DNA from: Geomonas ferrireducens
Lineage (GTDB): Bacteria > Desulfobacterota > Desulfuromonadia > Geobacterales > Geobacteraceae
Direction: 5' to 3'
Assembly: GCF_004917065.1 (NCBI RefSeq)
Contig: NZ_SSYA01000001.1
Coordinates: 1,372,161 to 1,436,160 of the forward strand
DNA: 64,000 nucleotides
The notes under the pieces are model-generated. The model did not search any database. It was not told the DNA's origin and saw only the letters and a program-made list of their open reading frames with translations. The position numbers and the translations under genes are program-made. Each line of letters opens with the position of its first letter. Positions within the stretch are counted from its first letter, which is position 1. Positions 12,601 to 20,792 of this stretch are shown here, in pieces.

Positions 12601-13028
12601 CCGGCGACAACTTCCTCATCATCGACCTGGAGGGTGAGCCGATCAAGTCACTGAGCGAACGGAGGATCAAGCAGTCTCCACTGCGTGACGTGGCCGGGAT
12701 GATGCGCTCCTTCCACTATGCGGCGCACGCCGTCATCATGCAGCGGACCCAGGTGCGCGACGAGGACATCGCCTACCTCCTCCCCTGGGTCCATGCCTGG
12801 TACCAATACAACGCGAAGGTCTTTCTCGACGCCTACCGGGAAAGGGCGGCCGGGGCCAACTTCATGCCTGCCGAGGCGGACGAGATCGAGATCATGCTGC
12901 AGGCGTACATGCTGGACAAGGCGATCTACGAGCTGGGTTACGAGCTCAACAACCGCCCGGAGTGGGTCTCTATTCCGCTCTCGGGCATCCTGCAACTGCT
13001 CGCGCAGGAAACGGGCGTGACGAGATGA
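9699..13028 (+). CDS. treS: Trehalose synthase - maltokinase fusion
   Basis: 1109 residues with two modules. Residues 1 to about 550 are a GH13 trehalose synthase interconverting maltose and trehalose: [33 protein letters not shown] (Asp207), [11 protein letters not shown] (Glu249) and [11 protein letters not shown]. After a linker, residues about 570-1105 are a maltokinase (Pep2/Mak): the phosphotransferase core IHGDYHLGQ and [10 protein letters not shown] lies near 955-980. The fused protein can isomerise trehalose to maltose and phosphorylate it to maltose-1-phosphate for GlgE. GGAGGAAGCC precedes the start, 9 nt after glgE. Such fusions are known in bacteria. Confidence 0.94.
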   Translation: [1109 protein letters not shown]

Positions 13029-13095
13029 TCAGCAATCGGGCGCACCACGGAAACTGCAGGACCGGATCACAAAACTGGTAAAAAGGGGGAGCGAC

Positions 13096-13557
13096 ATGAA
13101 AAAACTACTGCTTTCACTTGCTTGCATGCTGACCCTTGCACAGGTCCCAGCGGCCGGCGCGGAACAAAAGATCTTTCGGGCGACGCTTTCCGGGAAGCAG
13201 GAGGTGCCGAGCGTGAAGACCCCGGCCCGGGGGGACCTGAAGATGATCTACAAGGATGGGGAGATGAGCTACGAGCTCAACGTGAGCAGGATCACGAGTC
13301 CCACCGCGGCCCACATTCACCGCGGGAAACCGGGCGAAAACGGATCCCCTCTGGTCGGCCTGTTCGGCGGCCCGACCAAGATGGGGCCCTTCAAGGGGAT
13401 ACTGGACGAGGGGCTCATTACGGACGAGAGCCTGCTTGGCGAGCTGGAAGGTAAAACCGTGGAGGACCTGGTTCGGATCATCGAGGCGGGCGAGGCGTAC
13501 GTGGACGTGCTTACGGTGACCTACCCGCTGGGCGAGATCCGCGGACAGATCAAATAG
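13096..13557 (+). CDS. Exported CHRD-domain protein
   Basis: 153 residues. A cleavable signal peptide (MKKLLLSLACMLTLAQVPAAGA) is followed by a CHRD domain: FRATLSGKQEVPSV at the start, AAHIHRGKPGENG in the middle and YPLGEIRGQIK at the end. CHRD domains occur in chordin and many uncharacterised bacterial exported proteins; the bacterial function is unknown. AAAAGGGGGAGCGAC gives a good ribosome binding site. It sits 67 nt after treS and may be read through from that operon; nothing in its sequence ties it to trehalose metabolism. Confidence 0.85.
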   Translation: MKKLLLSLACMLTLAQVPAAGAEQKIFRATLSGKQEVPSVKTPARGDLKMIYKDGEMSYELNVSRITSPTAAHIHRGKPGENGSPLVGLFGGPTKMGPFKGILDEGLITDESLLGELEGKTVEDLVRIIEAGEAYVDVLTVTYPLGEIRGQIK

Positions 13558-13601
13558 CTGAGCTGCACCCCCTCCTTCTTCATCAAACCTTTCCCCATCC
13601 C

Positions 13602-13626
13602 GACCTCCCCCCCTCGGGGGGAGGAG
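13602..13626. repeat. GC-rich palindromic intergenic repeat, copy 1
   Basis: CCTCCCCCC and GGGGGGAGG arms around a minimal loop, between the convergent CHRD and yihY genes. Copies with the same CCCTCCCC/GGAGGGGG core occur at 17847-17880, 28767-28795 and 40210-40306. There is no T-run, so it is not a classical terminator although it may block convergent transcripts. Confidence 0.55.
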
Positions 13627-13705
13627 TAGACCCTTTCAACCGATGCGTCACGTTTCATGCTAAATCCTGATTCCGGTACAAAATCCCGTTCACTTTTTGC
13701 TTTTG

Positions 13706-14668
13706 CTACGACCTTGCCGCCTCTTCCTTAGCCTTTTGCTGAGACTCCGCTTTGGAATGGGTGCCGCGCTCGGCGGCGTGCTCCCCTTCCACCTTTTCCC
13801 CCGGCTCCTTCCCCTCCTCCGAACTGTGCTCGATCACGGCATTGATTACCGCACCGGCGAGGATGATCAGTCCGCTCAGGTAAAGCCAGAGAAGGAGGAC
13901 GATTACCGCGCCGATGGAACCGTAGGTCTTGTCGTAGGAACCGAAATTGTTGATGTAGAACGAGAAGGCGATGGACATGGCGAGCCAGCAGGGGATGGCG
14001 ACGACGGCGCCGGGGCTGATCCACTTCCATTCGTGCTCAACGTCCGGCGTGAAGTAATAGATGATCGCGACGGCGAGCACCAGCAGGAAGAGGGTGACCG
14101 GCACCAGCGCGATGACAAAAGCGGCCTTGAAGACCATGCCGAAGTTGATGAGGTTGGCGATGAAGTCTCCGATCTTGAGGCCGAACATGAGCAGGACCAT
14201 CGCGCCGAGGAAGAGAAGGGAGAGACCTAGCACCAGGGCGATGGCAATCAGGCGCACCTTCCAGAACGGGCGTCCCTCCTTTACGTCGTAGAGGTTGTTC
14301 ATCGCGTCCATAACCGAGACGATGGCGTTGGAGGAGGCCCAGAGCGCCAGAAGGATGCCGATGGAGAGAAGCCCTTCCTTCTTGTTCATAAAAAGCGCCC
14401 GGATGTTGCTCTCGATCAACGAGAAGGCTTCCGATGGGAGGAAGCGCTGCGCGCTGGAGAGCAGGTACTCCAGGAGGTGCGGGATGGGGAGGTACCCGAT
14501 CAGGGTGGTCAGAAAAAGCAGGAAGGGGAACGATGCGAAGAGGAAGTAGTAGGCCATGGCAGCCGCATGCTCGGGGCAGTCCTCGTCGCTGAACTTGCGG
14601 AAGACCCGTTTCGCCAAATCCTTGTAGCTGGTGTCCCCGAGCTTGAAGTAGGCGCGCATAGATAACAT
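13706..14668 (-). CDS. YihY/BrkB family integral membrane protein
   Basis: 320 residues. After a cytoplasmic start (FRKFSDEDCPEHAAAMAYYFLFASFPFLLFL) there are about six membrane segments, with the family-typical WASSNAIVSVMDAMN and YGSIGAVIVLLLWLYLSG stretches. The C-terminal 45 residues are charged and cytoplasmic. YihY/BrkB proteins were once misnamed ribonuclease BN; their transport role is unresolved. ATG 14668 is preceded by AAGGAG at good spacing; ATG 14659 is an alternative. Last of four minus-strand genes (17591 to 13706) that are closely spaced and likely co-transcribed. Confidence 0.9.
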   Translation of the reverse strand: MLSMRAYFKLGDTSYKDLAKRVFRKFSDEDCPEHAAAMAYYFLFASFPFLLFLTTLIGYLPIPHLLEYLLSSAQRFLPSEAFSLIESNIRALFMNKKEGLLSIGILLALWASSNAIVSVMDAMNNLYDVKEGRPFWKVRLIAIALVLGLSLLFLGAMVLLMFGLKIGDFIANLINFGMVFKAAFVIALVPVTLFLLVLAVAIIYYFTPDVEHEWKWISPGAVVAIPCWLAMSIAFSFYINNFGSYDKTYGSIGAVIVLLLWLYLSGLIILAGAVINAVIEHSSEEGKEPGEKVEGEHAAERGTHSKAESQQKAKEEAARS

Positions 14669-14713
14669 GGTCGCACTCCTTGTGTTGGCGGCGCGGCGCG
14701 CCGGGCTTCTCTC

Positions 14714-15574
14714 TTACCCGCCGACGATGGTGCCGCCGTTTGGATGCAGCACCTGGCCGGTCATGTAGGATCCCCCCTCGGAGGCGAGGAAGACGTAGCT
14801 GTGCGCCACTTCAACCGGCTGACCGGCACGCTTTAGCGGTACCTCGGTGCCGAACTTCTCGGTCTTCTCCTCCGGGAAGGTCCCTGGAATGAGCGGGGTC
14901 CAGATCGGCCCGGGGGCGACCGCGTTCACCAGGATCCCTCTCTCGGCTAGCGAGAGGGCGAGGGAGCGCGTGAAGGCAACGATGGCTCCCTTGGTGGAGG
15001 AGTAGTCGAGCAGCATCGGGCTCCCCTTGAAAGCGGTCACCGAGGTGGTGTTGATGATGCGGGCCCCCTTCTGCAGGTGCTTCAGGGCCGCCTTGGTGAG
15101 GAAGAAATAGGAGAAGATGTTGGTGCGGAAGGTGCGCTCGAGCTGCTCCTCCGAGATTTGCTCCAGCTCCTCTCGGTAGTGCTGCTCGGCCGCGTTGTTG
15201 ACGACGATGTCGAGCCTGCCGAAGGCCGCCACGGTCTTCCCCACGATGTCGGCACAGAACGCTTCCTGCCCCACGTCGCCGCGGAAGGCGAGACAGCGCA
15301 CCCCCTCGCGTTCCACGATGTCGCGGGTCTCCTTCGCATCCTGGTCCTCCTCGAGATAGGCGAAAGCGACACTCGCACCCTCGCGGGCGAAAGCGATGGC
15401 GACGGCGCGGCCGATGCCGCTGTCGCCGCCGGTGATCAGGGCGACCTTCTCCTTCAGCTTCTCGGCTCCCCTGTATTCGAACTCGCCGCTTTGCGGCTTA
15501 GGCGTCATCTCCGCTTCGATGCCAGGCTGCTCCTGGCGTTGGCGCGGGAATGGTTTCTCATCCTGCTGAGCCAT
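14714..15574 (-). CDS. YghA-like short-chain dehydrogenase/reductase
   Basis: 286-residue NAD(P)-dependent SDR oxidoreductase. Rossmann motif ALITGGDSGIGRAVAIAFA, the NNAAEQ motif after strand 4, and the catalytic Tyr/Lys in DYSSTKGAIVAF. The about 40-residue N-terminal extension (FPRQRQEQPGIEAEMTPKP) is typical of the YghA/GsiB-adjacent SDR group found with stress genes. Substrate unknown. A strong ribosome binding site (CAGGAGGTG) precedes ATG 15574. The gene lies 35 nt after the alcohol dehydrogenase gene in the same direction. Confidence 0.9.
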   Translation of the reverse strand: MAQQDEKPFPRQRQEQPGIEAEMTPKPQSGEFEYRGAEKLKEKVALITGGDSGIGRAVAIAFAREGASVAFAYLEEDQDAKETRDIVEREGVRCLAFRGDVGQEAFCADIVGKTVAAFGRLDIVVNNAAEQHYREELEQISEEQLERTFRTNIFSYFFLTKAALKHLQKGARIINTTSVTAFKGSPMLLDYSSTKGAIVAFTRSLALSLAERGILVNAVAPGPIWTPLIPGTFPEEKTEKFGTEVPLKRAGQPVEVAHSYVFLASEGGSYMTGQVLHPNGGTIVGG

Positions 15575-15609
15575 CGGTCACCTCCTGTACGTTGGACGGC
15601 TGCCTTTTT

Positions 15610-16827
15610 TCACGCACCTTCACCTTGCGGCGCCCGCTCCGTACCCGTGGCGCCTGCCTGCGGGTCGAGGACGATCTTGATGCAGGCGTCCTGCTTGTTC
15701 AGGAACATCTTGTACCCCATGGGGGCCTCCTGCAGCGGGAGCCGGTGCGTGATGATGGACGACGGGTTCAACTGCTGCTCCGCGACCAGCTTCACCAGGT
15801 GCGGCAGGTACTTGTGCACGTGTGCCTGGCCGCAGCGCAGGGTAAGTCCCTTGGCGAAGAGCGCGCCCATCGGGAACTTGTCGACGAAGCCTGCGTACAC
15901 CCCGACGATGGAGAGGGTGCCGCCCTTGCGGCAGGCCTTGGCGAGCTGGCGCAGCGCCGAGGCCCGGTCCGTCTCCAGTCTGAGGGCCTGCTTCACCGAG
16001 TCGTAGACCCCCTCGAAGCCGGTTCCCACCGCCTCCATACCGACGGCGTCGATGCAGGAATCGGGGCCGCGCCCACCGGTCATATTCTGCAGCGCCTCAG
16101 CGACATCCACCTCCTCATAGTTGAGGACCTCCGCCTGGCACTGGGCACGCGCCGCCTGCAGCCGGTCCGGGAAGCGGTCGATGCCTATGACGCGCTCCGC
16201 GCCCAGATGCCGTGCGGACATCATCGCCATGAGACCGACCGGGCCGCACCCCCAGACGGCGACGGTATCGCCGGGGTTGATATTGCAGTAGTAGGCGGCC
16301 TGGTAGCCGGTCGGGAGGATGTCGGTCAGGAGCACCACCTGCTCGTAGGGGACGCCGCTCGGGATCCTCTCGAGACCCACGTCGGCGAACGGGACGCGCA
16401 CGTACTCCGCCTGCCCCCCCGCGAAACCGCCGTAGAGGTGGGAGTAGCCGAAGATGCCGCCGCCGGTGTCGCCGTACATATGCTCAAGCATCCAGGCGTT
16501 CGGGTTACTGTTGTCGCAAAGGGACCACAGCTCGTGCTTGCAATACCAGCAGGCGCCGCATGAGATGGGGAACGGGACGATGACGCGGTCGCCGACATGG
16601 AAGCGGGTGACGCGGCTTCCCACCTCGACGATTTCCCCCACGAACTCGTGGCCCAGGATGTCCCCCTTCTTCATGGTAGGGACGTAGCCGTTGTAAAGGT
16701 GCAGGTCGGAGCCGCAGATGCAGGTGAGCGCCACCTTCACGATCGCGTCGTTTTTGCTCAAGATCTGCGGGTCGGCGACCTCGTCCACCCGCACGTCGTG
16801 TCTGCCGTGCCAGCAAACTGCCCTCAT
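15610..16827 (-). CDS. Zinc-dependent alcohol dehydrogenase (FdhA-like MDR)
   Basis: 405 residues, medium-chain dehydrogenase/reductase. Catalytic zinc residues sit in CICGSDLHLY and GHEFVGEIVEVG. The structural zinc loop is CGACWYCKHELWSLCDN (four Cys). The NAD-binding motif VWGCGPVGLMAMM lies near residue 190, followed by the GRGPDSCIDAVGMEA insertion seen in glutathione-independent formaldehyde dehydrogenase-like enzymes. The exact substrate cannot be read from sequence. AAAGGAGGAGAT precedes ATG 16827. It lies between the SRPBCC and SDR genes, with short gaps on both sides. Confidence 0.9.
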   Translation of the reverse strand: MRAVCWHGRHDVRVDEVADPQILSKNDAIVKVALTCICGSDLHLYNGYVPTMKKGDILGHEFVGEIVEVGSRVTRFHVGDRVIVPFPISCGACWYCKHELWSLCDNSNPNAWMLEHMYGDTGGGIFGYSHLYGGFAGGQAEYVRVPFADVGLERIPSGVPYEQVVLLTDILPTGYQAAYYCNINPGDTVAVWGCGPVGLMAMMSARHLGAERVIGIDRFPDRLQAARAQCQAEVLNYEEVDVAEALQNMTGGRGPDSCIDAVGMEAVGTGFEGVYDSVKQALRLETDRASALRQLAKACRKGGTLSIVGVYAGFVDKFPMGALFAKGLTLRCGQAHVHKYLPHLVKLVAEQQLNPSSIITHRLPLQEAPMGYKMFLNKQDACIKIVLDPQAGATGTERAPQGEGA

Positions 16828-16862
16828 ATCTCCTCCTTTCCCCGCCGGGCGGGGAGCCGGGT

Positions 16863-17591
16863 TTAGTCGGCGGTGCGCCGTGCCGTGGTTTCCTCGCCCA
16901 CCTCGAGGATCTGCTTGAGCCGCTTCAGGTCCTCTTCCAACTGCTGGGCGTTGATGCCGTGTGCGATCTTGGCTGCGGCCTTACCTGCGGCGCCGCCCGG
17001 GGGGTAGTAGTCGATGGTGACCCTCACCTCGGTGCCGCGGTTGCCCGGCGCCTCCTTGAACTCGACGCTCCCCTTGTTGGGGATGTCCGCCTCGCCCACC
17101 GAGTGCCAGCTGATCTGCTGTCCCGGGGTGTCCTCCATCATCTCGGCGTCCCATTCCGCGCTGATCCCGCCGGGGCCGGTAGCCTTCCAGTGCGAGGTGC
17201 GCGGGCCGGTGACCTCAACCGCTTCCAGGTGCTTCATGAAGCGAGGCAGGTTTTCCAGGTTGCGCCAGAATTCGTAGACCTCGTCCGGCGGCAGGCCGAT
17301 GGTCACCGCCTTCTCTATCCTGAGACCGCCCGGTTGCGTGTGCATCGTGTCCACCCCCATCGCGTCGTACAGGCCGCAGTAGCCGGTCTGGCCCCGGTAG
17401 AGGAACATCCCGCCCGCGGCAATCATGGCGAGACCGGAGGCGTAGTTTCTCCGGCTAAGATTCCTGAGCCCCGAAAGGGCCAGGGCCGCACCTCCGGCCA
17501 GGGATGCTTTCCGCTCCGCGGGACCGACGTTCATCTTCCGCGGCCTTTGCCACGGTCTGGATTCGCTGCGCTCGCTTTCGCTCTGTTCCAT
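16863..17591 (-). CDS. DUF2892/SRPBCC fusion membrane protein
   Basis: 242 residues. Residues about 15-70 form two short membrane segments with GGAALALSGLRNLSRRNYASG and GGMFLYRGQTGYCGLY, the YgaP-like DUF2892 pattern. Residues about 85-215 form an SRPBCC/polyketide-cyclase fold (IGLPPDEVYEFWRNLENLP, WDAEMMEDTPG). Such fusions are common in stress gene sets; no ligand is known. ATG 17591 is chosen over the longer frame because AAGGAGGA lies directly upstream. It is the first gene of the minus-strand stress operon. Confidence 0.85.
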   Translation of the reverse strand: MEQSESERSESRPWQRPRKMNVGPAERKASLAGGAALALSGLRNLSRRNYASGLAMIAAGGMFLYRGQTGYCGLYDAMGVDTMHTQPGGLRIEKAVTIGLPPDEVYEFWRNLENLPRFMKHLEAVEVTGPRTSHWKATGPGGISAEWDAEMMEDTPGQQISWHSVGEADIPNKGSVEFKEAPGNRGTEVRVTIDYYPPGGAAGKAAAKIAHGINAQQLEEDLKRLKQILEVGEETTARRTAD

Positions 17592-17707
17592 GCTGATTCC
17601 TCCTTGGAAGCTGCGGGGTTTGTTTCTTATTAAGGTGGGGCTGAAAAACAATTAGAGAAAGCTAACAGAGCGGGGCGGGTTTGCAATAGGATGGGGGAAA
17701 TTTGGCA

Positions 17708-17761
17708 GATGGGGCTGATGGGAGTAATGGGAAGAATGTGAGTGATGGGAATCATGGGAAT
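17708..17761. repeat. Six tandem 9-bp repeats
   Basis: Consecutive units GATGGGGCT, GATGGGAGT, AATGGGAAG, AATGTGAGT, GATGGGAAT, CATGGGAAT share the consensus RATGGGADT with a strict 9-bp period. There is no open frame with gene-like features across it, so it is a non-coding minisatellite. Confidence 0.8.
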
Positions 17762-17846
17762 GTTTTGTGGGGTGGGGAGGCGGCGTTGGCCTGGGGGAGT
17801 GGACCGGGGAGCGGGGCTGCGGCTTGGTGGCGTGGGCGGCGTGAGC

Positions 17847-17880
17847 CCCCTCCCCCGGAGGGGGAGGGTTGGGGAGGGGG
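17847..17880. repeat. GC-rich palindromic intergenic repeat, copy 2
   Basis: CCCCCTCCCCC and GGAGGGGGAGGG form a hairpin, followed by the extension TTGGGGAGGGGG. It shares its core with the copies at 13602, 28767 and 40210. Confidence 0.6.
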
Positions 17881-17907
17881 TAGGCGCTGGGGCTGGTCGG
17901 CTGCGGA

Positions 17908-18684
17908 CTACGCCGCTTCCTTGCGCTTTTGCTTCAGGCTTTCCTTCAAAAGCGCCATCATGTCGGCCACCTTGGGCGGAGGCGGCGCCTTGGCAGCGAC
18001 TGGTTGCCGTCCCTGCGCCTTTTCCTCGATCATCCGCTTCAGGTCATCGATGTACTGGTCCTTGTACTTCGCAGCGTCGAACTTCACCGTCAACTGGTCG
18101 ATCAGGGTGAGCGCCAGCGCCACTTCCTGCTCCTTCACGTGCTCGTCGCCGGGAAGCTTAAGCTCCGCGGCGTCGCGCACCTCCTCGGCATACCTTATCT
18201 GGTTCAGCACCAGCAGATCCCCGAGCGGGCGCACAATGCCCAGACTGCCGCGGTTTCTCAACACGTAATAGGCAACGCCCACCTTGCCGGAACGCTTCAG
18301 CGCCTCGCGCAAAAGCGCGTACGCCTTCGGCCCGCTCTTGTCGGGCTCGAGGTAATAGGGCTTCTCGAAGTATCGCGTGTCGATCTCCCTCTCCTCGATG
18401 AAGTCGACGATGTCGATCAGATGGGTCTTCTCAAGGCTCGCGTTCTCAAAGTCCTTGTCGGTGAGCACGATGTACTCGCCGTCGCTGTACTCATACCCCT
18501 TCACGATTTCCTCGTAAGGGACTTCCTTGCTGTCGAACTTGCAGACCCGCAGGTACTTGATCGGGCAGAGGTCGCTCTTGCGCAGCATGTCCAGATCGAG
18601 CGAGTTACTCTGCGACCCGCTGTAAAGCTTGACCGGGATGTTGACCAGCCCGAAACTGATGGAACCTGACCACATCGCTCTCAT
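17908..18684 (-). CDS. ku: Ku protein for non-homologous end joining
   Basis: 258 residues, the usual size of bacterial Ku. It opens MRAMWSGSISFGLVNIPVKLY, the hallmark Ku start, and contains KFDSKEVPYEEIVKGYEY, FIEEREIDTRYFEKPYYLEP and the core beta-barrel ring region. Ku homodimers bind double-strand ends and recruit LigD. A short C-terminal tail (about residues 215-258) is Lys/Pro rich. The frame opens at GTG 18690, but GAGGAG six bases before ATG 18684 favours that start. No ligD is visible in the window; it must be elsewhere if NHEJ is complete. Confidence 0.93.
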   Translation of the reverse strand: MRAMWSGSISFGLVNIPVKLYSGSQSNSLDLDMLRKSDLCPIKYLRVCKFDSKEVPYEEIVKGYEYSDGEYIVLTDKDFENASLEKTHLIDIVDFIEEREIDTRYFEKPYYLEPDKSGPKAYALLREALKRSGKVGVAYYVLRNRGSLGIVRPLGDLLVLNQIRYAEEVRDAAELKLPGDEHVKEQEVALALTLIDQLTVKFDAAKYKDQYIDDLKRMIEEKAQGRQPVAAKAPPPPKVADMMALLKESLKQKRKEAA

Positions 18685-18860
18685 ATCCACCTCCTCTAGG
18701 CACCGAAACCGGCCGCCGTTCTAGCCGGTTCAGCGCACCCCCGGCACAGCACGAATTCTACCATGTCTGAGCCTGCTCGCCCGAATTCCCCTGCTCCGGC
18801 GCCGCCTGACGCCGGGGAGGCCGGCGGTGCATCCTCTTTGCGCTAAACAGCTCCCGGCGA

Positions 18861-18888
18861 TTGACAAAACAACCACGGTGCATACATT
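18861..18888 (+). promoter_or_regulatory. Sigma70-type promoter of the DUF748 stress operon
   Basis: Perfect TTGACA (18861-18866), 16-nt spacer, TACATT (18883-18888), 57 bp before the DUF748 start and divergent from ku. Confidence 0.6.
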
Positions 18889-18944
18889 TATTAACGTGTT
18901 TTTATCGCGCAAGGCGCGCGCAGCGGTAACCTGCGGAGATCATT

Positions 18945-20564
18945 ATGGTTGAAGACAAAGAGTTGCAGGGGCGAACCTGCGGGGGCGTCGTGCCGAAGGT
19001 GCTGCTCTGGGTGGTCGGGGTGCTGATCGCCCTGGTCCTCATCGTGTTCATCGCCAGTTTCTTCATCGACGAACCGCTAAGGCGCACCACGGAAAAAAGG
19101 ATGAACCAGAGCCTCAAGGGGTATTCGGTTCGTCTCCCAAAGCTGCACTTCAGCCTCATCGGCCTCTCCATTACGCTGAAAGGTCTCACCATATCCCAGC
19201 AGGCCCACCCGCAGCCTCCCGTGGCCGAGTTCCCGTATCTGCGTGCCAGCGTGCAGTGGCGCGAGATCCTCTCCGGGAAGCTCGTCGGGGACATGAGGCT
19301 AGACGGACCGAAGATCCACGTCAACCTGCAACAGCTCCGCACCGAGGCGGCGAGCAAGGTCCCCATGAAGCAGAAGGGGTGGCAGCAGGCCTTCGAGGCG
19401 ATCTATCCGCTGAAGATCAACCTGTTGAAGATCACCAACGCCGGCATCACCTACATCGACGCGGACGACAAGCGCCCCCTCAGGCTGACCAACTTGTCGC
19501 TGGAGGCGGACAACATCCGCAACATCCACCTCCCGGACAAGGTCTACCCATCAAACTTCCACTTGGAGACGGACATCTTCGGCAGCGGTCACGGCACCGT
19601 GGACGGTCGGGCGAACTTCCTTGCCGAGCCGACCCCGGCGGTGAAGGCGGCTATCGAACTCGCCAAGGTTCCGCTCGGCTACTTCGCGCCGATGCTCGCC
19701 CGCACGAACATGAAGATCGAAGGTGGTGTGCTGAGCGCGGACGGTAACGTTGAGTACGGGCGGAAGGTCCAGACGGCGCGGCTCAAAAAGCTCACCATCC
19801 ATGGGGTGCGTCTCGACTACATCCATGCGCCGGAGACGGCGCAGGCCGAGAAAAGGCGCACGGAGAAGGTCAAGAAGGCGGCGAAGGAGGTGAGCAACAA
19901 GCCGAACCTGATCCTCACCGTGGAACACTTCAGCCTGACCGATTCGAACATTGGTTTTGTGAACGATTACGGCGGGAAAAAGGTCCGCCTCTTTCTTTCC
20001 GACGCCAACCTCTACCTGGACAACTTCTCGAACCAGTTCTCGAAAGGGCCGGCGCGGGCGAAGCTTTCCGGACGTTTCATGGGAAGCGGCGTTACCGAGG
20101 CGACCGCCGCTTTCCGCCCCGAGGATAAGGGGCCCGACCTCGACCTCTACGTAAAGGTCACCGGGACGCAGCTCGTGTCGCTGAACGACCTGCTTCGCAG
20201 CTACGGCGATTTCGACGTAACCGCGGGGACCTTCTCCCTGGTGACCGAGCTCCATGTGAAGAACAACCGCGTCAACGGTTATATCAAGCCGTTTTTCAAG
20301 GACATGAAGGTCTACGACCGGCGCCAGGACAAGAACAAGGGGTTCTTCCACCGCGTCTACGAGATGCTGGTGGGAGGGATCGCAAAGCTCCTGGAAAACA
20401 AGCAGCGCGACCAGGTCGCGACCAAGGCCGATATCTCCGGCCCGCTGCAGAGTCCGAAAACCAGTACCTGGCAGGTCGTCGTGGAACTGGTGCGAAACGC
20501 GTTCTTTAAGGCGATACTCCCCACCTTCGAGAAGGAGGTGACGGCACTGGGGAGAAAGCGCTGA
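18945..20564 (+). CDS. DUF748/AsmA-like membrane-anchored protein
   Basis: 539 residues. A single N-terminal membrane helix (VLLWVVGVLIALVLIVFIAS, about 17-38) anchors a large beta-rich extracytoplasmic region with the DUF748 patterns LRASVQWREILSGKLVGDMRLDGPKI, LTVEHFSLTDSNIGFVND and VTAGTFSLVTELHVKNNRVNGYIKPFFKDM. DUF748 belongs to the AsmA-like family of periplasmic lipid-transport bridge proteins; this member's role is unknown. It is the first gene of a five-gene operon running to the terminator at 22179. Confidence 0.85.
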   Translation: MVEDKELQGRTCGGVVPKVLLWVVGVLIALVLIVFIASFFIDEPLRRTTEKRMNQSLKGYSVRLPKLHFSLIGLSITLKGLTISQQAHPQPPVAEFPYLRASVQWREILSGKLVGDMRLDGPKIHVNLQQLRTEAASKVPMKQKGWQQAFEAIYPLKINLLKITNAGITYIDADDKRPLRLTNLSLEADNIRNIHLPDKVYPSNFHLETDIFGSGHGTVDGRANFLAEPTPAVKAAIELAKVPLGYFAPMLARTNMKIEGGVLSADGNVEYGRKVQTARLKKLTIHGVRLDYIHAPETAQAEKRRTEKVKKAAKEVSNKPNLILTVEHFSLTDSNIGFVNDYGGKKVRLFLSDANLYLDNFSNQFSKGPARAKLSGRFMGSGVTEATAAFRPEDKGPDLDLYVKVTGTQLVSLNDLLRSYGDFDVTAGTFSLVTELHVKNNRVNGYIKPFFKDMKVYDRRQDKNKGFFHRVYEMLVGGIAKLLENKQRDQVATKADISGPLQSPKTSTWQVVVELVRNAFFKAILPTFEKEVTALGRKR

Positions 20565-20604
20565 CTTCCGGCGGCAAAACAACCAGACGCAAAAGGAGGA
20601 AGCC

Positions 20605-20757
20605 ATGAGGTTGATACTGCTGATCATCCTGATCCTGTTGTTGCTCGGTTCGCTCCCCACGTGGCCGTACAGTTCCGGGTGGGGCTACTATCCCAGCGGC
20701 GGTCTGGGGCTCATCCTTTTGATCCTGTTGATCCTGATGCTGATGGGTCGCATCTAG
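20605..20757 (+). CDS. Small DUF3309-family membrane protein
   Basis: A 50-residue protein made of two hydrophobic segments: LILLIILILLLLGSLPTWPY at the start and GLGLILLILLILMLMGRI at the end, joined by the Trp/Tyr/Gly-rich loop SSGWGYYPSG. The pattern LP.WP.S..WGY.PSG is diagnostic of DUF3309. AAAAGGAGGAAGCC precedes the ATG. Function unknown; family members are often found near stress genes. It is 40 nt after the DUF748 gene and 35 nt before the next. Confidence 0.85.
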   Translation: MRLILLIILILLLLGSLPTWPYSSGWGYYPSGGLGLILLILLILMLMGRI

Positions 20758-20792
20758 CGGCAGGTACAGGGGAGGAAAAGGGAGGAAGATGC

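Larger units (their letters stand above)
17592..17907. other. Intergenic region with two repeat structures
   Basis: No gene is visible in these 316 bases between the SRPBCC gene and the 3' end of ku, which read in the same (minus) direction. It holds the SRPBCC ribosome binding site, six tandem nonamers (17708-17761) and a GC-rich palindrome (17847-17880). Confidence 0.6.
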
